Part shown: positions 5,694 to 8,664 of the stretch, in pieces
How positions within the stretch are numbered: the first letter of the stretch is position 1
Layout of the letters: the number at the start of each line of letters is the position of its first letter
DNA from: Caldifarciminota bacterium
GTDB lineage: Bacteria > Hydrothermota > Tepidihabitantia > Tepidihabitantales > Tepidihabitantaceae
NCBI GenBank assembly: GCA_016935775.1
Contig: JAFGQF010000103.1
Span: 1 to 8,664 of the forward strand
Direction of reading: 5' to 3'
Length of the DNA stretch: 8,664 nucleotides
Notes under the pieces: model-generated
Seen by the model: only the letters and a program-made list of their open reading frames with translations
Told to the model about the DNA's origin: nothing
Database searches by the model: none
Position numbers and translations under genes: made by a program

Positions 5694-6296
5694 ATGACGC
5701 AAGCCCGAAACGGCCTGTTGACCTCAACGCTGCTGGTACTTACCCTTAGCCTGCTGGCAGTGGGATCATCTGCCAGTGCCACGACGTACTACCTGTACGA
5801 ATACGTTGACGGCGACGGTGACACCAGCGCCTGCTGTATTGAGTTCGCAAGCGACAGCTTCGATGTACCCTCGGATACGTTCGACGAGGTCACCCTAACG
5901 GAACTTGAGAACGCAGGCTACAAGTGCGCCGATGACCAGATATCTGACGCCAACGAGACAGACAGCGAGAACCAGGGTTCAAGGACCGGGATCTCGTGGA
6001 TCGACTTTGACCGAGTCGGAGCCCGGCTCTACTGCTACCGAGGGTCACAGACAGAGACACAGACTACTGAACGGGTTGACGTCACGTCCGAGTACTGGTG
6101 CTACGACAATCAAGGACTCCGCCATCACTCAAAGAGGTCTGCGGTCGACTACAACGGCCCGATGGTGAACATCTGGTGGCGGACCAAACACAACCCACCG
6201 CCCTACTACAGCTGGGTGGTCCAAGGAACGCACAAATGGGCCGGTACCGCATTCTCGTACCAGACAAATGTGGAGGCGGATGAACCTGAAGAGTAG
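5694..6296 (+). CDS. Secreted protein of unknown family with five cysteines
   Basis: I do not recognise this 200-aa product. A classical Sec signal peptide covers residues 1-29, with a hydrophobic core at about 12-24 and likely cleavage after SSASA (25-29). The mature protein of about 171 residues is rich in Asp, Glu, Thr, Tyr and Trp. It has an acidic Asp-rich stretch near 39-45, five cysteines (47, 48, 78, 114, 136; an odd number, with a vicinal pair) and an aromatic, basic C-terminal third containing NIWWRTKH, YYSWVV and GTHKWAG. It ends in the acidic EADEPEE. Strand-like alternation suggests a small beta-rich extracellular domain stabilised by disulfides. Sampled lines are about 53-60% GC against about 65-68% in the decarboxylase gene, so it may have been acquired or evolve fast. 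Its 3' end overlaps the start of the propeller gene, which implies coupled expression. A toxin or bacteriocin-like role was considered but no motif supports it. Confidence 0.8.
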   Translation: MTQARNGLLTSTLLVLTLSLLAVGSSASATTYYLYEYVDGDGDTSACCIEFASDSFDVPSDTFDEVTLTELENAGYKCADDQISDANETDSENQGSRTGISWIDFDRVGARLYCYRGSQTETQTTERVDVTSEYWCYDNQGLRHHSKRSAVDYNGPMVNIWWRTKHNPPPYYSWVVQGTHKWAGTAFSYQTNVEADEPEE

Positions 6297-7722
6297 GACC
6301 GGCCGCAGGAGGGCAGGGCCCGCACTCTGCTCTCTCCGGTCGGCAGCAGGCCTGGTTCTCGTCCTGCTGGCGCTGACATCGGGCAACGCGCTGGCCCAGG
6401 ACACGGTCTGGACCAGACGCTTCGACACCGGCATCCCGGGATGGACCGACGAGTCGGGCGGGGCCACGGTCGACCCCTTCGGGGACCTCATCGCCATCGA
6501 TGCGCTGTGGAATGACGAGGCGCTCGAGAGCACGTATTCGTACTACGTGATGGTCAAGTACAGCCCCACGGGAGACACCGCCTGGACGCGCACGCGGTTC
6601 TGCGACTCGGCCGCGGTTGTCGCCGGGGGCATCGCCGCCGACGGTGTCGGGAATCTCGCCGTGGTCGGTAGCTTCGAACCACTGGACGACTACCGCGTGG
6701 CCGGCGAGGTCGCCCTGTACGACACCGACGGCGACTCGCTGTGGACCCGTCACATCCGAATCGATGACTTCACCTTCCTCGGAGCGGTCGCCATCGACAA
6801 CTCTCAGAACATCCTCGTGGCGGGCAGCAACAGCGACATCAGCCGGGGCACGAAGGACGCACTACTGGCGAAGTACTCACCGGGCGGCGAACTCAGTTGG
6901 AGCCGAACACTCGACTTCGGACGCGACACTCTCGAACAGCTCAGCGGGTTATGCCTGGACTCGGACAGCGGCGTCGTCGCGGTGGGCGTCTCGGGATATC
7001 GCGGAGGAAGGAGCGTGGCTGCAAGGTTCTCGGCGGCCGGCGACACCATCTGGACTCGACAGCTGGACCTCGACCCTCAACCGGCCGGGCACGAGTTTCT
7101 CAACGCCGTCGACAGGGACCCGGACGGCAACTTCGTGGCCTGTGGTGCCGCCTGGCCGGGTTCGGGAGGGACACAGCGTGCCGTGGTCGTGAAGTTCACC
7201 CCGGCAGGCGACACCGTCTGGACAAGCACGTTCGAGAGCGAGTTCGACGCATCGACCTTTGATGTCGCAGTCGACTCTGCCGGCAACGCCCTGGTGGCCG
7301 GTTCGCTGGCGGACTCAACCGGTCGCCGACTCGGCCTGCTCGTCAAGTACTCGCCGGACGGTGAGCAGGTGTGGTCTGACACTTACCGGCTCGATTCAGA
7401 CAACTGGTGCTCCAGCGTCGACCTGTCCGGTCCGAACACTGTCTACGTCACCGGAACGGTCGTCGACTCGGTTTCCGAGAATTGGGACCTGTTCGCGATG
7501 CGGCTCGACTACGCTCCAGCCATCGCTGAGCATGCGCCAACCCGGGTCGAACGAATGCGCGGCCCGACAGTCATGCAAGCCGCGGACCTCGCACGAATCA
7601 CCGGGCGCATCTTCGACGCGACCGGCCGAAGGGTGACCGGACAGGCCATTCGACCGGGAGTCTACCATTTCGCCTCCGAAACCGGTGTGGCAGTCCGAAG
7701 GGTGATTGCCACGAGTCGCTGA
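6280..7722 (+). CDS. Exported seven-repeat beta-propeller protein with type-A-like C-terminal sorting domain
   Basis: The 480-aa product has an N-terminal signal peptide (Arg-rich to residue 20, core at 21-33, cleavage near NALAQ, 36-40). Seven repeats of the form K-[YF]-S-P-x-G-D-T-x-W-T-R follow. The conserved Trp is at 44, 102, 155, 207, 258, 314 and 365, with spacings of 51-58 residues. Inner strands resemble D-x-x-G-N-x-L-V-A-G. The unpaired LFAMRLD at 405-410 can close the ring with the N-terminal strand, so a seven-bladed SBBP-like propeller is likely. Residues about 436-480 (GRIFDATGRRV, then RPGVYHF, then RRVIATSR) match the short type-A tail used for type IX-like secretion or surface attachment. 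The start at 6280 is favoured by GGAGG at 6272-6276, although the spacer is only 3 nt; an ATG at 6268 is the alternative. It overlaps the secreted Cys-protein gene by 17 nt. The ligand is unknown. Confidence 0.85.
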   Translation: MNLKSRTGRRRAGPALCSLRSAAGLVLVLLALTSGNALAQDTVWTRRFDTGIPGWTDESGGATVDPFGDLIAIDALWNDEALESTYSYYVMVKYSPTGDTAWTRTRFCDSAAVVAGGIAADGVGNLAVVGSFEPLDDYRVAGEVALYDTDGDSLWTRHIRIDDFTFLGAVAIDNSQNILVAGSNSDISRGTKDALLAKYSPGGELSWSRTLDFGRDTLEQLSGLCLDSDSGVVAVGVSGYRGGRSVAARFSAAGDTIWTRQLDLDPQPAGHEFLNAVDRDPDGNFVACGAAWPGSGGTQRAVVVKFTPAGDTVWTSTFESEFDASTFDVAVDSAGNALVAGSLADSTGRRLGLLVKYSPDGEQVWSDTYRLDSDNWCSSVDLSGPNTVYVTGTVVDSVSENWDLFAMRLDYAPAIAEHAPTRVERMRGPTVMQAADLARITGRIFDATGRRVTGQAIRPGVYHFASETGVAVRRVIATSR

Positions 7723-7755
7723 CACGCGGGACAGGCCGGGACATGAAGCCGGGCC

Positions 7756-7776
7756 AGGAGGATGGAGAGTCCTCCT
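7756..7776. terminator. Perfect hairpin after the propeller gene, possible terminator
   Basis: AGGAGGA (7756-7762) and TCCTCCT (7770-7776) form a perfect 7-bp stem with a 7-nt loop, 33 nt after the propeller stop and 21 nt before the -35 of the next gene. No T-tract follows directly. The position fits transcript separation; the fold itself is certain only as an inverted repeat. Confidence 0.35.
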
Positions 7777-7797
7777 CAGGCGCCCCGCGCTTTGGGC

Positions 7798-7825
7798 TTG
7801 ACATTTCGGGGTTTCGTGCTTGAAT
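7798..7825 (+). promoter_or_regulatory. Strong sigma70-like promoter, near-leaderless
   Basis: A perfect TTGACA (7798-7803) is followed after 16 nt by TTGAAT (7820-7825), with the extended -10 element TGC just before it. The expected start of transcription, about 7832, is only a few bases from the ATG at 7835, and no SD is present. The decarboxylase mRNA is therefore probably leaderless or nearly so. Confidence 0.6.
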
Positions 7826-7834
7826 GGCCCCGGA

Positions 7835-8664
7835 ATGAAGACGATTACCAGAGTCCCAGCCAACCCCAACTCCCGGGCCGCGCACGCGACCCGGGCCTAC
7901 CGCAAGCAGCTCGTCGCCTCGCTGCCCCGGCTCGTCAAGACGCACGGCACCCCGCTGTTCGTGATCTCGAAGACCATCCTGCTGGAGCAGGTCGCCCGGT
8001 TCCGCGCGCTGCTGCCCCGGGTCGAGCCGTGGTACGCGGTCAAGGCCAACCCCGACCCCCACATCCTGAAGCTGCTGGTGCAGGCCGGGCTGGGATTCGA
8101 CGTGGCGTCCCTTCCCGAGATCGAGTGGCTGCTCGCGGCCGGCGCGAAACCCGAACGGCTGCTCTACGCCAACACGATGAAGAAGCCGTCCGCCATCCGC
8201 CAGGCGCGCAAGCTCGGCGTGACCACGACGACCTTCGACTCGGAGTACGAGCTCCAGAAAATCGCCCGCCACTGCCCGGGCGCGCGGGTCCTGGTCCGCA
8301 TCAAGGTGCCCAACGTCGGCTCGGTGGTCGAGCTGTCCTTGAAGTTCGGCACCGACCCGGGCGACGCGGTGCCGCTCCTGGTCCGGGCCAAGCGGATGGG
8401 GCTGGAGCCGGTCGGGGTCAGTTTCCACGTCGGCTCCCAGTGCACCCACGGCGACAACTACCTCGAGGCGTTCGAGCTCGCCAAGATCATCCTCAACGAC
8501 GCGGCGCTCAAGGGCATCCCGCTCGAGATGGTGGACATCGGCGGCGGCTTCCCGATCCGCCACTTCGACTCCGACGAGGACTGGTTCAAGGAGATGGCCC
8601 CGGTGCTGAACCTGGAACTCGACCGGCTGTTCCCCCGGCCGGTCCGGATAATCGCCGAGCCGGG
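7835..8664 (+). CDS. Ornithine decarboxylase-type PLP enzyme, fold type III (3' end cut by window)
   Basis: This cytosolic enzyme should remove CO2 from ornithine, or a related basic amino acid, to give putrescine, the first step of polyamine synthesis. The 276 complete codons cover the alanine-racemase-like barrel. The PLP Schiff-base lysine is Lys70 in WYAVKANPDP. FDVAS (88-92), EIEWLL (95-100), YANTMKK (111-117), TFDSEYEL (133-140) and LKFG (169-172) follow in the order seen in ornithine decarboxylases. FHVGSQC (197-203) supplies the His that stacks on PLP. The phosphate-binding glycine loop is DIGGGFP (234-240), and the chain reaches the start of the AEPG motif at the window edge. The usual family length is about 380-420 aa, so the C-terminal barrel with the catalytic Cys and Asp that contact the substrate is missing. 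Lysine or diaminopimelate activity cannot be ruled out without that part; FHVGSQC and the Lys70 context favour ornithine. It follows its own promoter. Confidence 0.93.
   Translation, partial: MKTITRVPANPNSRAAHATRAYRKQLVASLPRLVKTHGTPLFVISKTILLEQVARFRALLPRVEPWYAVKANPDPHILKLLVQAGLGFDVASLPEIEWLLAAGAKPERLLYANTMKKPSAIRQARKLGVTTTTFDSEYELQKIARHCPGARVLVRIKVPNVGSVVELSLKFGTDPGDAVPLLVRAKRMGLEPVGVSFHVGSQCTHGDNYLEAFELAKIILNDAALKGIPLEMVDIGGGFPIRHFDSDEDWFKEMAPVLNLELDRLFPRPVRIIAEP

Noticed and set aside
5446..5727. Minus-strand frames in the gap between the divergent units
   Set aside because: They have no SD, no recognisable motif, and overlap the predicted rightward promoter region and the start of the secreted-protein gene.
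6098..6296. Lactococcin 972-like bacteriocin signature in the C-terminal third of the secreted protein
   Set aside because: The aromatic and His-rich look is similar, but the conserved spacing and Gly/Trp pattern of that family could not be matched, and the protein is much longer.
7598..8563. Minus-strand frame of 321 codons
   Set aside because: It is antisense to the decarboxylase and the end of the propeller gene, both of which have strong motif support.

Overview
The window is GC-rich bacterial chromosome with genes on both strands. It has seven clear complete genes, two clear genes cut by the window edges (an ABC permease at the left, a PLP decarboxylase at the right), and one doubtful small ORF. 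The seven-bladed propeller protein ends in a short type-A-like C-terminal sorting domain. That, with high GC, frequent GTG starts and strong Shine-Dalgarno (SD) sites, suggests an uncultivated bacterium of a group with type IX-like secretion (FCB or WOR-3/Stahlbacteria-like). This placement is an inference with low confidence. No tRNA, rRNA, CRISPR array, transposase or phage gene was seen.

Left part (1-1757, minus strand): an uptake operon. It has a lipoprotein-like NMT1/SsuA-type substrate-binding protein and, 3 nt downstream, its SsuC/TauC/NrtB-type permease, which runs off the window. The ATPase is presumably just outside. The 317-nt gap at 1758-2074 holds two back-to-back sigma70-like promoters. 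The leftward one would give the uptake operon a leader of about 220 nt that contains five short perfect hairpins.

Middle (2075-5286): a compact 95-aa GDT1/TMEM165 family cation transporter on the plus strand faces a likely three-gene minus-strand operon. That operon is a COG0731-type radical SAM protein with a C-terminal winged-helix-like domain, then a ZIP-family metal importer (ZupT), then selenophosphate synthetase (SelD). A GC-rich inverted repeat lies between the two convergent stops. A metal importer, a probable Mn/Ca exporter and a selenium-activating enzyme lie side by side. The only shared theme that can be supported is metal and selenium handling.

Right part (5287-8664, plus strand): a 407-nt gap holds a plausible promoter whose -35 hexamer lies inside a 15-bp palindrome. 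Its predicted transcription start coincides with the GTG of a possible leaderless 54-aa ORF. Next come two overlapping genes for exported proteins: a 200-aa protein of unknown family with five cysteines, and a 480-aa seven-repeat beta-propeller with a sorting-type tail. Then a promoter with near-consensus elements, and almost no leader, drives a fold-type-III PLP decarboxylase of the ornithine decarboxylase group (polyamine synthesis), cut by the right edge.

The least explained items are the hairpin-rich leader of the uptake operon, the radical SAM-zupT-selD operon, and the secreted Cys protein with its overlapping propeller partner. Nothing here is strong enough to call a new defence or mobile system.
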